Shown here: piece after piece, positions 35,587 to 43,084 of the stretch | Numbering within the stretch: position 1 is the stretch's first letter | Layout of the letters: each line of letters starts with the position of its first letter | DNA from: Leeuwenhoekiella sp. MAR_2009_132 | Lineage (GTDB): Bacteria > Bacteroidota > Bacteroidia > Flavobacteriales > Flavobacteriaceae | Assembly: GCF_000687915.1 (NCBI RefSeq) | Contig: NZ_JHZY01000002.1 | Coordinates: forward strand, 992,001-1,056,000 | DNA: 64,000 nucleotides | Direction of reading: 5' to 3' | Made by a program: the position numbers and the translations under genes | The notes under the pieces: model-generated | What the model was told of the DNA's origin: nothing | Database searches by the model: none | What the model saw: only the letters and a program-made list of their open reading frames with translations

Positions 35587-36036
35587 ATGGAAACGAGTAC
35601 TCACGAAGATTTTATGCGGAAAGCCATTGCCTGGGCTCAAAAAGGTAAAGAAACCAATGGAGGAGGAGCCTTTGGAGCTGTTATTGTTAAAGATGGTGCT
35701 ATTATCGCAGAAGGCCACAACCAGGTAGGGAAGTCTACTGATTGTACGCAACACGCAGAATTAGCAATGATTCAAGAAGCTTGCAAAAAATTAGCTACCA
35801 AAAGTCTTGAGGGTTGTATCTTGTACACGAGCTGCGAACCCTGTTTAATGTGCCTGGGAGCAACGAGATGGGCAGAACTTGAGATGGTTTACTATGGGGC
35901 ATCTGCATCAGATGCTAACGAGGCAGGATATATTTACAGCGAACTCTTTTACAATTCGCACACTGGTAAAAGACATGTAGAATTTAATTTAAAACAACTA
36001 TTACGCGAAGAAGCTGTAGCAGTTTGGAACAACTAG
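35587..36036 (+). CDS. Nucleoside deaminase (cytidine/guanine deaminase superfamily)
   Basis: The 149-aa zinc deaminase has CMP/dCMP-type motifs: His56 and proton-shuttle Glu58 in QHAELA, and zinc cysteines Cys86 and Cys89 in CEPCLMC. Region ARWAELEMVYYGASASDANEAGY resembles guanine deaminase (GuaD) and related nucleoside deaminases. The start at 35587 (METSTHEDF) is the first ATG compatible with homology; the preceding 52 in-frame codons are AT-rich and basic with no family match. The FNT transporter gene starts 3 bp after the stop. A paralogue lies at 38002-38472. Substrate is probably guanine or a related base. Confidence 0.88.
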   Translation: METSTHEDFMRKAIAWAQKGKETNGGGAFGAVIVKDGAIIAEGHNQVGKSTDCTQHAELAMIQEACKKLATKSLEGCILYTSCEPCLMCLGATRWAELEMVYYGASASDANEAGYIYSELFYNSHTGKRHVEFNLKQLLREEAVAVWNN

Positions 36037-36039
36037 AGT

Positions 36040-36888
36040 ATGAGCGAGGAAGAAGAAGAAAAGCAGAAAAATATAGATAAGGAACTAGAAAAGTCTGAAG
36101 TTTCTGAAGAATCACAGGCAAAAAGTCACGGTGAGATATTAAAAGAACAAATCTGCGAGGGTAAAAAAATATACAGTCTTAGTACCAGCAGTATCATCAT
36201 GAGCTCATTAACGGCTGGTCTTGAGATTGGTTTTAGCTACATGATGTTATGTAGCGTATTCTATTTCTTTTCAGACAGTTTACCGGAAGAAAGTCTGTTC
36301 AAAATAATTGCTCTGGTATATCCATTGGGATTTATTTTAGTGGTTCTAGGCCAATCAATATTATTTACAGAACAAACTTCGTTACTCACCTTGCCCGTAT
36401 TAAACAGACAACATAGCGTAGTAAGTTTATTGCGTTTGTGGGGTCTGGTAATTTTTGGAAACTTACTTGGCGGTACTTTGATAGGCTTGGTTTTAGTTTG
36501 GATAGGTCCCAAACTAGGTATTTTTGATGCTGAGACGGTAATAACTATAGGAACCCATGTCGCTGGTTTTGGTCTTCCTACCATTTTAGTTAGTGCGATT
36601 CTAGCTGGGTGGATGATGGGATTATTATCCTGGTTAGTGACTTCGTCTAAAGACACGGTAAGCCGTATTATCATAATCTTTTTAATTACCGCAACCATGG
36701 CATTTACTGGGTTGCACCACAGTATTATAGGCAATATTGAGGTTTTTGCAGCCTACATAAGCGGTTCTGAAATTACTATAGGGCAGTATATAAGTGTGCA
36801 AAGTACGGCTTTAATAGGTAACGCAATAGGAGGTGCCTTTTTTGTAGCTTTATTAAAATACCGGGCTTTTGTAAATAACGTCAACTAA
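36040..36888 (+). CDS. Formate/nitrite transporter (FNT) family channel
   Basis: This 282-aa membrane protein has a charged cytoplasmic N-terminus (1-45), then six hydrophobic helices (from about 52) with FNT features such as GFSYMMLCSVF and GLHHSIIGNIEVF in the fifth-to-sixth segment. It belongs near the YfdC subgroup, whose substrates are not settled. It starts 3 bp after the deaminase stop, so the two are coupled; deamination releases ammonium, and some FNT relatives pass small ions or weak acids, but a link is inference. A DUF4251 lipoprotein gene follows after 34 bp. Confidence 0.85.
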   Translation: MSEEEEEKQKNIDKELEKSEVSEESQAKSHGEILKEQICEGKKIYSLSTSSIIMSSLTAGLEIGFSYMMLCSVFYFFSDSLPEESLFKIIALVYPLGFILVVLGQSILFTEQTSLLTLPVLNRQHSVVSLLRLWGLVIFGNLLGGTLIGLVLVWIGPKLGIFDAETVITIGTHVAGFGLPTILVSAILAGWMMGLLSWLVTSSKDTVSRIIIIFLITATMAFTGLHHSIIGNIEVFAAYISGSEITIGQYISVQSTALIGNAIGGAFFVALLKYRAFVNNVN

Positions 36889-36922
36889 AATAGTAGTTGT
36901 TAGAATTTAATTTACTAGAATT

Positions 36923-37477
36923 ATGAAGACAATTTATCTAATCGTTTTGAGTATTCTATTCGTTAACTGCGGAAGCTCAAAAAATACTGATGCTACTACA
37001 AATGCAGATTTAAATACGTGGCTTGAAGCAAGAGAATATCAGATTGAAGCGACCTATGCAATGCCTATGAATACTGCAGCTGTAAACGCTGTTTTAAACA
37101 GTAATATATTAGGACCCGGTAACAATTCTGCTCAGGTAAGTTTAATAGGTAATCCCAATTTTGTAAAGATTGATGGCGATAGCATTCACGCAAGACTACC
37201 TTATTTTGGCGAACGCCGAATGGGTGGCGCATATAGTACCCGAGATGCAGGAATAACGGTAAACGGATTGATACGTGATTATGAACAGGAAATTAAGAAA
37301 GGAATGTATGTTATCACATTTTCGGCACGTGATACTGAAGGAACCGAAAGCTATGATTTTATACTCAATTTAAGATCTAATCTGGTTGCAGATCTTTCTG
37401 TACAAAGTACACAACGCACAACAATACATTATCGCGGAACTGTAGATCAATTAAAACCTGAGGAATCTAAGAAGTAG
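36923..37477 (+). CDS. DUF4251 lipoprotein
   Basis: The 184-aa envelope lipoprotein has signal peptide LIVLSILFVNC with lipidated Cys16 and a DUF4251 beta-rich domain (about 45-180; FVKIDGDSIHARLPYFGERRMGGAY is characteristic). DUF4251 has no known function and is common in Bacteroidota. It may share a transcript with the deaminase and FNT genes. A bulged hairpin at 37527-37556 (CTCTT/AAGAG and GAAGC/GCTTC) may end the unit, although its T run is poor. Confidence 0.85.
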   Translation: MKTIYLIVLSILFVNCGSSKNTDATTNADLNTWLEAREYQIEATYAMPMNTAAVNAVLNSNILGPGNNSAQVSLIGNPNFVKIDGDSIHARLPYFGERRMGGAYSTRDAGITVNGLIRDYEQEIKKGMYVITFSARDTEGTESYDFILNLRSNLVADLSVQSTQRTTIHYRGTVDQLKPEESKK

Positions 37478-37680
37478 GGTTAATAGAATATTAGGTCTAA
37501 ATATAATTTCCTTGAAAACGTAATGTGAAGCAACTCTTGCTTGAAAAAGAGGCTTCAACATATTCTATTTTACATAATGTAAATTATAGAACAAATATAT
37601 AGATTAGTATATTAGTGTTAAGAACTCATTTTTCTTAGTTTTTCCTTTTAGCTATATTTAATATATCGTTTTAAACTAAC

Positions 37681-37710
37681 TGTCATTACGAACGCAGTCG
37701 TGCAAGATTT
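37681..37710 (+). repeat. Interspersed TGTCATT...CAGTCG repeat, copy 1
   Basis: Reads TGTCATTACGAACGCAGTCG then TGCAAGATTT. It matches the second copy 80 bp later over about 20 positions and resembles the scattered TGTCATTnnGAGCGnAGTCGAGAAATC elements I know from Bacteroidota intergenic regions. Confidence 0.6.
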
Positions 37711-37762
37711 CAATAATCTTAATGTTCCCTTTAAAGCATTAGAAAAATTAAAACAACCTTGA

Positions 37763-37789
37763 TGTCATTTTGAGCACAGTCGAGAAATC
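37763..37789 (+). repeat. Interspersed TGTCATT...CAGTCGAG repeat, copy 2
   Basis: Reads TGTCATTTTGAGCACAGTCG then AGAAATC, closer to the general Bacteroidota form than copy 1. Both copies lie in the same orientation in non-coding DNA. Confidence 0.6.
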
Positions 37790-38001
37790 ACAAATCCTAA
37801 TGATTACTAACTCATTATATAGAAAAACTATAATTCTCAAAATTCGCGTATTCCGTACAAAGACTTAGAAATTTTCAAATACGCGATTCTTAGAGCTTGG
37901 GATTTTTAAAATCTCTGCAAATTTTCATCAGTAATTAAAACTAATTTTTTAGTTAATGATATAGGTGAAATCTTTTTTTTGTTTAACTAACTATATATTT
38001 T

Positions 38002-38472
38002 CTAATACTCTGTCTTATCCATTTTCTTCGTCCATTCTTGAAATGGTTTAATGGCGACTTCGGGAGACAATTGCTCAAAAGGGATGCTGCGTTTCTCATA
38101 CGGCAGAGGAATTTCCTCATAAATAAACGCATCATCAAACCCTATATTTGCTGCATCGGTCTGGCTGCTTCCATAGTACACTTTATCGGGTCTGGCCCAG
38201 TAAATGGCTCCCAGACACATTGGGCAAGGTTCGCACGAAGTGTATATAGTACAACCATCAAGTTGAAACGAATACAGATTTTTACAAGCATCACGTATCG
38301 CCGTAACTTCAGCGTGTGCAGTGGGATCATTTGTAGAAGTAACTTTATTATTTCCTTTACCTATAATTTTTCCGTCTTTAACAATCACACAACCAAAGGG
38401 TCCGCCTTCATTGTTTTGCATTCCTTTTATAGCTGCATTTACAGCTTCTAACATAAATTCTTCGTTGCTCAT
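38002..38472 (-). CDS. Guanine deaminase-like nucleoside deaminase
   Basis: The 156-aa zinc deaminase has His53/Glu55 in TAHAEVTAIR and Cys83/Cys86 in CEPCPMC, plus DAANIGFDDAFIYEEIPLP, the C-terminal signature of the Bacillus-type guanine deaminase (GuaD). It would convert guanine to xanthine and ammonia. This copy is closer to canonical GuaD than its paralogue at 35587-36036, which lacks the GFDDAFIY segment. It is monocistronic and convergent with the DUF4251 gene. Confidence 0.9.
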   Translation of the reverse strand: MSNEEFMLEAVNAAIKGMQNNEGGPFGCVIVKDGKIIGKGNNKVTSTNDPTAHAEVTAIRDACKNLYSFQLDGCTIYTSCEPCPMCLGAIYWARPDKVYYGSSQTDAANIGFDDAFIYEEIPLPYEKRSIPFEQLSPEVAIKPFQEWTKKMDKTEY

Positions 38473-38711
38473 TATTTTTTGTGTTTGCTGTAAATATAGG
38501 AGTTTATGTTACTTTGAGAATATTTAATTTTTCAGGTAGTAAGCAGTATTTGTGTATTTTTCCGTTAGAAATAGTACAAACTTTTTAAATAAATACCACT
38601 TCCCTCCCACCGGTTTATACAACATCAAGCGAATACCCACATTATAGAAATATTAACTTTTAAAGTAGGATATATTGTAATTGCTAGAGTAATTTTGCGC
38701 CCTTAAATTAA
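38473..38711. other. Upstream half of a 381-bp divergent intergenic region
   Basis: AT-rich spacer between the minus-strand deaminase and the riboswitch leader. Apart from the -7 box at 38690-38697 I see no gene or repeat. The rest of the gap is the riboswitch and expression platform. Confidence 0.5.
38690..38697 (+). promoter_or_regulatory. -7 box for the riboswitch-NhaC transcript
   Basis: TAATTTTG, a full match to TAnnTTTG, placing the start of transcription near 38702, about 10 nt before the 5' strand of the riboswitch P1 helix. No convincing -33 box at the usual distance. Confidence 0.6.
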
Positions 38712-38775
38712 TTATCCAGAATCTCATAAGGGAGATAGCAACCTGCAATAACGAGCAAGGTGCTAAAATAGATAA
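38712..38775 (+). promoter_or_regulatory. Compact SAM-I-like riboswitch aptamer
   Basis: P1 is TTATC (38712-38716) with GATAA (38771-38775). A short hairpin ATCTC/GAGAT (38721-38725 with 38732-38736) takes the place of P2. P3 is ACCTGC (38741-38746) with GCAAGGT (38755-38761), flanked by the SAM-I consensus AGCAACC and AAGGTGCTAA. The kink-turn and pseudoknot arm of P2 and the P4 helix of normal SAM-I are absent, leaving about 64 nt. Downstream ACCTTGTT (38791-38798) can form eight consecutive pairs with AGCAAGGT (38754-38761), destroying P3. Ligand is inferred from the consensus. Confidence 0.6.
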
Positions 38776-38853
38776 GCCAATTACTTGGAAACCTTGTTAA
38801 CACATACATCTATGTAATTACTGCTATTGCCTTTTTGAGTATAAAATTATAAA
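38776..38853 (+). promoter_or_regulatory. Expression platform between aptamer and start codon
   Basis: Contains CCAA-TTAC-TTGG (38777-38788), the anti-P3 strand ACCTTGTT (38791-38798), hairpin ACATA/TATGT (38802-38815) and GTAATT (38814-38819), which can pair with AATTAC (38779-38784). No U-run terminator is present, so control would be at translation or by another mechanism. These alternatives are read by eye without energy calculation. Confidence 0.45.
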
Positions 38854-40158
38854 ATGGCAGAACTTAAGATTACTCCAAAATTCTCAGCACTCATTCCTTT
38901 ATTGGTTTTTGTAGTTACCTTTCTCGGTGTAGGAATTTATCAAGATGACTTTTATGCACTTCCCGCACCTATTGCGGTTATTGTAGGGATTGTAGTCGCA
39001 TTTCTAATGTTTAGACAGTCTATTAATACTAAGATAGACACGCTTTTAAAAGGCTGCGGTGATGATAAAATCCTCACGATGTGCTTAATTTACTTGCTTG
39101 CCGGAGCTTTTGCCGCTGTAACTAATGCCACGGGAAGTGTTGACGCTATTGTAAATATGGGTTTAGACTTTATTGCGATTGAGTACATCTACGTAGGTAT
39201 TTTTGTTATTGCTGGTTTCTTATCTGTTTCTACGGGAACTTCGGTAGGAGCGATTGTTGCGCTGGCTCCCATTGTTGTGGGTTTTGCAGCTAATAGCAGT
39301 GCAGACCTGGCGATACTTTGCGGTGCGCTTTTAGGTGGTAGTATGTTTGGAGATAACTTATCGGTTATTTCAGATACGACTATTGCGGCGACTCAATCAC
39401 TGGGCACCAAAATGAGTGATAAATTTAAACAGAACATAAAAATTGCCGTACCTGCAGCTATAGGCACAATCGCTATATTAGTTTTTCAAGGGACAGATCT
39501 TACAGCTACTGAAGCTACAGCTGTAAGTTATAACTATGATGTACTCAAAATTACACCGTATATTTTGGTGATTTTACTTTCTATTCTTGGGCTTAATGTT
39601 TTTATAACCCTGTTTGTTGGCGTGTTGGCAGCAGGTATTTTGGGAATTAGCTACGGCGATTTTACGCTTATAGAATCTACTAAAATTGCCTATGAAGGTT
39701 TTACAAATATGACCGAAATCTTCTTACTATCCTTACTCACCGGCGGACTCGCAGCTCTGGTTGCCCGTAATGGCGGGATTGAATATATTCTAGTAAATAT
39801 CAAAAAGCTAATTAAAAATAAAAAGACTGCAGAACTGGGCGTTGCAACCTTAGTAAGTACGATTAATATGGCTATTGCAAATAATACGGTATCTATAATC
39901 ATTGCGGGTCCTATTGCAAAAACAATCAATGATGAGTACCAATTAGACAACAAAAAAACAGCATCTATTTTAGATATTTTTGCTTGTATTGTTCAGGGCT
40001 TATTGCCGTATGGAGCGCAAGTGCTTATGATTTTGAGTTTTTCTAACGGAAAGATTAATTACTTAGATTTAATGGGCAATACCTGGTATTTACTTTTGTT
40101 GCTGGTTTACACGCTTCTTTTTATTACGTTCAACCCGATGCATAAAGCAAAATCATAA
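38854..40158 (+). CDS. NhaC-family secondary transporter, possible methionine transporter
   Basis: This 434-aa inner-membrane carrier has about 11 helices and NhaC-type motifs: STGTSVGAIVALAPI (about 127-141), LGGSMFGDNLSVISDTTIAATQ (about 165-186) and NMAIANNTVSIIIAGPIAK (about 338-356). NhaC proteins exchange Na+ for H+, but SAM-riboswitch-controlled NhaC paralogues were predicted to import methionine (named MetT) in comparative genomics of methionine regulons. The SAM-I-like element directly upstream supports that alternative. Without the riboswitch the call would be a plain Na+/H+ antiporter. Monocistronic. Confidence 0.88.
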   Translation: MAELKITPKFSALIPLLVFVVTFLGVGIYQDDFYALPAPIAVIVGIVVAFLMFRQSINTKIDTLLKGCGDDKILTMCLIYLLAGAFAAVTNATGSVDAIVNMGLDFIAIEYIYVGIFVIAGFLSVSTGTSVGAIVALAPIVVGFAANSSADLAILCGALLGGSMFGDNLSVISDTTIAATQSLGTKMSDKFKQNIKIAVPAAIGTIAILVFQGTDLTATEATAVSYNYDVLKITPYILVILLSILGLNVFITLFVGVLAAGILGISYGDFTLIESTKIAYEGFTNMTEIFLLSLLTGGLAALVARNGGIEYILVNIKKLIKNKKTAELGVATLVSTINMAIANNTVSIIIAGPIAKTINDEYQLDNKKTASILDIFACIVQGLLPYGAQVLMILSFSNGKINYLDLMGNTWYLLLLLVYTLLFITFNPMHKAKS

Positions 40159-40275
40159 TCTGTTTATGCAGAAGACTTCTTTTAAAACGAAAATCAAATG
40201 GAATTTAAATATTGAGGTATTAATTTTTTTTGAAACAAGTAAAACAACCTTCAGTAGCTCATAGAAGGCAACATA

Positions 40276-40902
40276 CTAGTAATACATTCTAAAATCTAAA
40301 AGTTTGCATATTGCATAGTGTTTCTCATGTAAGGTCTCTACGACATTAAAAAGATCATCATCTTCATTAAATAAATTGAAGTACACTTTATCAAGATTAG
40401 AACTACTTATCCCGTCAACGGCATTTCCATAGCCAGAAACTGCTTTTGCGTTTGTAATATCTAAAAAATATTGCGCTTCTTCTTCGTCAAGATCCAGTAC
40501 TTTAGCATTCGAAAAATGAACGATTTTCCCTCTCAACTTTCCTTCAAATAACTCTGCAATTTCCTGAAAACTGTAATAGTAATCATTTAAACATATACTA
40601 TTAGCTTCCCCGGTCATCACTAGATAGATAATCTCGTATTCCTTAAAATAATGATCGTCCATAACCAGCGCATTTAAGCTCGCTTCGAGTCCTTCAATAG
40701 TATCACAAGTTTGATATATGCTTGCCACACCGTATTGAAGCGCCAACTCCTCCAGGCTTTTTTGAACTTCAGTAATTTGATCTACATCTATATCGGGAAC
40801 ACCTTCTAAACAATAAATAAATTTATCAGGATCTAAATCATGTTTCTGCGGTACTTGCGTTCTTTTTTCCAGCACTTTTAAAATAGTATAAGTAGTCAGC
40901 AA
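40276..40902 (-). CDS. Conserved hypothetical protein (DUF6642-like)
   Basis: This 208-aa cytoplasmic acidic protein has no signal or membrane segment. Features include FIYCLEGVPDID near the start, IYQTCDTIEGLEASL (about 82-96), YEIIYLVMTGEANSI and ELFEGKLRGKIVHFSNAKVL (about 138-157), then a predicted beta/alpha ending. Alternating beta strands and helices with a YLV.TGE step suggest a caspase/CHAT-like or Rossmannoid fold, but the catalytic His-Cys pair of CHAT proteases is not evident. I recall similar proteins being named DUF6642. No functional clue from neighbours. The first 20 codons may be dispensable. Confidence 0.6.
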   Translation of the reverse strand: MLTTYTILKVLEKRTQVPQKHDLDPDKFIYCLEGVPDIDVDQITEVQKSLEELALQYGVASIYQTCDTIEGLEASLNALVMDDHYFKEYEIIYLVMTGEANSICLNDYYYSFQEIAELFEGKLRGKIVHFSNAKVLDLDEEEAQYFLDITNAKAVSGYGNAVDGISSSNLDKVYFNLFNEDDDLFNVVETLHEKHYAICKLLDFRMYY

Positions 40903-41065
40903 ATTTAAAGACTGTTATAACATTTACAGGTATTGCCTTTGTTAATTTAAACCAACATATGTTTTCAAAACAGGTAACCTGCTACCATCTAGCGGAATAA
41001 AAAATAGGTTTTTAAATTGTGAATATCTATCTCTTTTTTTGCGAATTTCCATAGAGCCTATACCC

Positions 41066-41073
41066 TATTTTTG
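41066..41073 (+). promoter_or_regulatory. -7 box for the DUF4494 gene
   Basis: TATTTTTG, full TAnnTTTG match, 20 bp before the ATG. The -33 position has TTTG at 41038-41041, 24 bp away, slightly too far. Confidence 0.5.
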
Positions 41074-41093
41074 AATTTTTAAAACAATATATT

Positions 41094-41654
41094 ATGAGTG
41101 CAACCTGGTACGAATGCAAGGTAAAATATAGAAAATTTGATGAAGCGTCTGGTACGCAAAAGGTTAAAACCGAACCTTTTTTAGTAGATGCAATCTCGTA
41201 CACTGAAGCAGAAAGTAGAATTACCGAAGAAATGGCTTCGTATTTAATGGAAGGTGAAGAAATTAAAATCACCAACATTAAAGTTGCTAATTATGCAGAG
41301 ATTCATCCTTTTGAAAATTGCGATCGCTGGTTTAAATCAAAAATCTCGTTAATCGCTTTTGACGAAGAAAGCGGTAAAGAACGTAAAACCAATATGTATC
41401 TGTTGGTACAGGCAAATGATGTCAAAGAAGCCTTTGAAAACACTGTAAGTACAATGCAGGATACAATGGGCGAATACACTATTCCGGCAGTTTCTGAATC
41501 TCCTATTATGGATGTCTTTCCATATTTTTCAGGTGATGAGGAGGAAACAGAGCGTCTGGAAGAGTTTAATCGCTTAAAAGAATCTACACCTAGCTATAAC
41601 GACGATAACGAAGAATTGGCAATGGCAGATTCGCTCACTGCTGAAGCTGAATAA
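41094..41654 (+). CDS. DUF4494 protein
   Basis: The 186-aa cytoplasmic protein matches DUF4494, found almost only in Bacteroidota: MSATWYECKVKYRK at the start, repeated beta-alpha units (TEPFLVDAISYTEAESRI; MYLLVQANDVKEAFENT) and an acidic, probably disordered C-terminus (about 150-186). Two similar halves (about 5-70 and 75-140) suggest an internal duplication. Function unknown. A U-rich hairpin terminator lies about 70 bp after the stop. Confidence 0.85.
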   Translation: MSATWYECKVKYRKFDEASGTQKVKTEPFLVDAISYTEAESRITEEMASYLMEGEEIKITNIKVANYAEIHPFENCDRWFKSKISLIAFDEESGKERKTNMYLLVQANDVKEAFENTVSTMQDTMGEYTIPAVSESPIMDVFPYFSGDEEETERLEEFNRLKESTPSYNDDNEELAMADSLTAEAE

Positions 41655-41727
41655 TATAATATTGTAGACCTTAAAGTTTACCTTTTTAAGGAATCTTTAC
41701 TCAAAAAGCTACATTATTAATCAAAAA

Positions 41728-41757
41728 AAGTCTCGAAAAATCGGGACTTTTTTTTAT
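41728..41757 (+). terminator. Terminator after the DUF4494 gene
   Basis: A nine-pair stem AAGTCTCGA (41728-41736) with TCGGGACTT (41741-41749, one G-U pair), an AAAA loop and a long T run. Confidence 0.85.
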
Positions 41758-41958
41758 TATAATAAATAGTGATTCTTTCAGTACAAAAGATTTTAATTCA
41801 GTGCAATTCATTAGAAGTAATCTTACTGTAAATTGCAAACCTATTGAGAAATCAGAAATCGATTATACAACCAGGCTCAAGATCTTCCGAAGAAAACCTT
41901 TAAAAACTTTAACCACCAACTTATTGCAACATCAAATCGCTTAAGCACGCTTCAAGCC

Positions 41959-41966
41959 TATATTTG
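41959..41966 (+). promoter_or_regulatory. -7 box for thiE-like gene
   Basis: TATATTTG, a full match to TAnnTTTG, 30 bp before the start codon. No good -33 box at the usual distance. Confidence 0.5.
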
Positions 41967-41996
41967 CAAACGCATCGGCTCATTAAATAATTATAT

Positions 41997-42644
41997 ATGA
42001 TAATACCTAAACTACATTACAGATCTCAGGGTAATTCTTCAGAAGAGCATTTAGAAAATATTCAAAAGGCCTGTACATCAGGTATAGAATTAGTGCAATT
42101 AGATTTTGAAAAGGCTACCGAAAAACAATTGCTTAAATTGGCAAAACAGGTACGCGAAATCACTTCGCATTTTCAAACCCGGTTATTCTTAACTGATCAT
42201 CACAAAATAGCGAGGGAGATCAAAGCAGATGGTGTGTATTTAGAAAAAACAGATCTTTCTCTCCTACTTTCAGTACGCAATCACCTGTATACCTGGCAAA
42301 TAATAGGTGCCGGTGCGCATACGTTGCAAGAATGTGAGGCGTTAATCGCTAAAGATATCGATTATATTAATCTAAATCCGTTTAAAACAAATACCAAACT
42401 AGTTACCGCAAAAACAGGTTTGGGTTTAAATGGGTATAGCCTCATTACTGAAGCTTTAACTACTGAAACTCCTATATTGGGTGCAGGTGGAATAACCCCT
42501 GAAGATGTGAAGGACTTGATGACTGCCGGAATTTCAGGAATAGTAGTTTCAGATTATATTACTCAAGATTTCAATTCAATTAAAACATTTAATCAGTTAT
42601 TAAAAGCATCTTCGACTGAAGAGCAACGTCACACTTTTGAGTAA
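41997..42644 (+). CDS. thiE: Thiamine phosphate synthase family protein
   Basis: This 215-aa TIM-barrel protein of the ThiE/TenI family joins HMP-PP with thiazole phosphate in thiamine synthesis. Visible strands follow the family pattern: LIQ-type QLDFEKA (about 36-42), LFLTDHHKIAREIKADGVYLE (about 61-81), IIGAGAHTLQECEAL (about 102-116), DYINLNPF (about 121-128), PILGAGGITPEDVKDLM (about 159-175) and GIVVSDYI. The LGAGGI phosphate loop is intact, but the pyrophosphate-binding residues are less clear, so TenI-like regulation cannot be excluded. Solitary gene; other thi genes are not in the window. Confidence 0.8.
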   Translation: MIIPKLHYRSQGNSSEEHLENIQKACTSGIELVQLDFEKATEKQLLKLAKQVREITSHFQTRLFLTDHHKIAREIKADGVYLEKTDLSLLLSVRNHLYTWQIIGAGAHTLQECEALIAKDIDYINLNPFKTNTKLVTAKTGLGLNGYSLITEALTTETPILGAGGITPEDVKDLMTAGISGIVVSDYITQDFNSIKTFNQLLKASSTEEQRHTFE

Positions 42645-42673
42645 ACATAAATACGGATAACCGAATAAAAAAC

Positions 42674-42705
42674 AAAAAGCCCGTCAATTTATTGACGGGC
42701 TTTTT
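42674..42705. terminator. Bidirectional terminator between thiE and csp gene
   Basis: Stem AAAAAGCCCGTCAA (42674-42687) with TTGACGGGCTTTTT (42692-42705), flanked by A and T runs on both sides. Confidence 0.9.
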
Positions 42706-42726
42706 TAAAACTTTAAGATATATGTA

Positions 42727-42918
42727 TTAGATAACCTTTACGTTTACTGCATTTAATCCTTTGTTACCTTCCTGAAGATCGAATTCAACTTCATCGCCTT
42801 CGCGAATCTCGTCGATTAATCCTGAAATGTGTACAAAGTGGTCTTTTTCAACACCTTCTTCTGTAATAAATCCAAATCCTTTGGTTTCGTTGAAAAATTT
42901 TACTGTTCCGTTACTCAT
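42727..42918 (-). CDS. Cold-shock-domain protein (CspA family)
   Basis: The 63-aa single OB-fold protein has RNP1 KGFGFI (residues 13-18) and RNP2-like HFVHISG (27-33), which bind single-stranded RNA and DNA and melt RNA structure. Length and motifs are canonical. It has a -7 box at 42970-42977 and thus a short leader of about 45 nt, unlike the second copy at 56782-56976, whose leader is about 300 nt. Whether it responds to cold cannot be told from the sequence. Confidence 0.93.
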   Translation of the reverse strand: MSNGTVKFFNETKGFGFITEEGVEKDHFVHISGLIDEIREGDEVEFDLQEGNKGLNAVNVKVI

Positions 42919-42969
42919 AATAATATTTAAAAAATTTAATAATTACTTAATAGTAAGCAATTACGGTGC

Positions 42970-42977
42970 CAAAGATA
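42970..42977 (-). promoter_or_regulatory. -7 box for the short-leader csp gene
   Basis: The minus strand reads TATCTTTG, a full TAnnTTTG match, 52 bp before the ATG. Confidence 0.55.
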
Positions 42978-43072
42978 CACCTTACTTCAGCTAAAGTCTA
43001 ATAAAACAGCATTTTAAATAATTTAAGTGCTAATTAACTGAGTTTAGCGGCGTACTTACAGACCTAAAAAAT

Positions 43073-43080
43073 TATTTTTG
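43073..43080 (+). promoter_or_regulatory. -7 box for an EamA transporter gene
   Basis: TATTTTTG, full match, ending 4 bp before the ATG at 43085. Transcription would begin at or very near the start codon, so the mRNA could be leaderless, or translation could use the ATG at 43091. Confidence 0.5.
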
Positions 43081-43084
43081 CGCA

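Larger units (their letters stand above)
37478..38001. other. 524-bp convergent intergenic region
   Basis: Spacer between the DUF4251 gene and the minus-strand deaminase. It holds a bulged hairpin (37527-37556) and two copies of a TGTCATT-n-GAGCnCAGTCG interspersed repeat. The rest is AT-rich without coding signal. Confidence 0.6.
41655..41996. other. 342-bp intergenic region before thiE
   Basis: Contains the terminator of the DUF4494 gene (41728-41757) and a -7 box for thiE (41959-41966). A search by eye for a TPP riboswitch (CTGAGA motif) was negative. TTGAGAAATCAGAAATC near 41843 may be a decayed copy of the TGTCATT-type repeat tail, but only the end is recognisable. Confidence 0.5.

Noticed and set aside
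36261..36734. 157-codon minus-strand frame inside the FNT gene
   Set aside because: Complete overlap with a well-supported membrane protein; composition is that of a reverse-complement shadow (Pro/Lys-rich, no motifs).
38712..38775. Na+ or Li+ riboswitch in place of a SAM-I-like one
   Set aside because: An ion switch would fit a Na+/H+ antiporter, but the core AGCAACC...AAGGTGCTAA and the P1 strands match SAM-I, and I see none of the features I know for the Na+ (DUF1646) or Li+ (nhaA-I) motifs.
41655..41996. TPP riboswitch before the ThiE-like gene
   Set aside because: No CTGAGA core or matching stems found; only a terminator and a -7 box.
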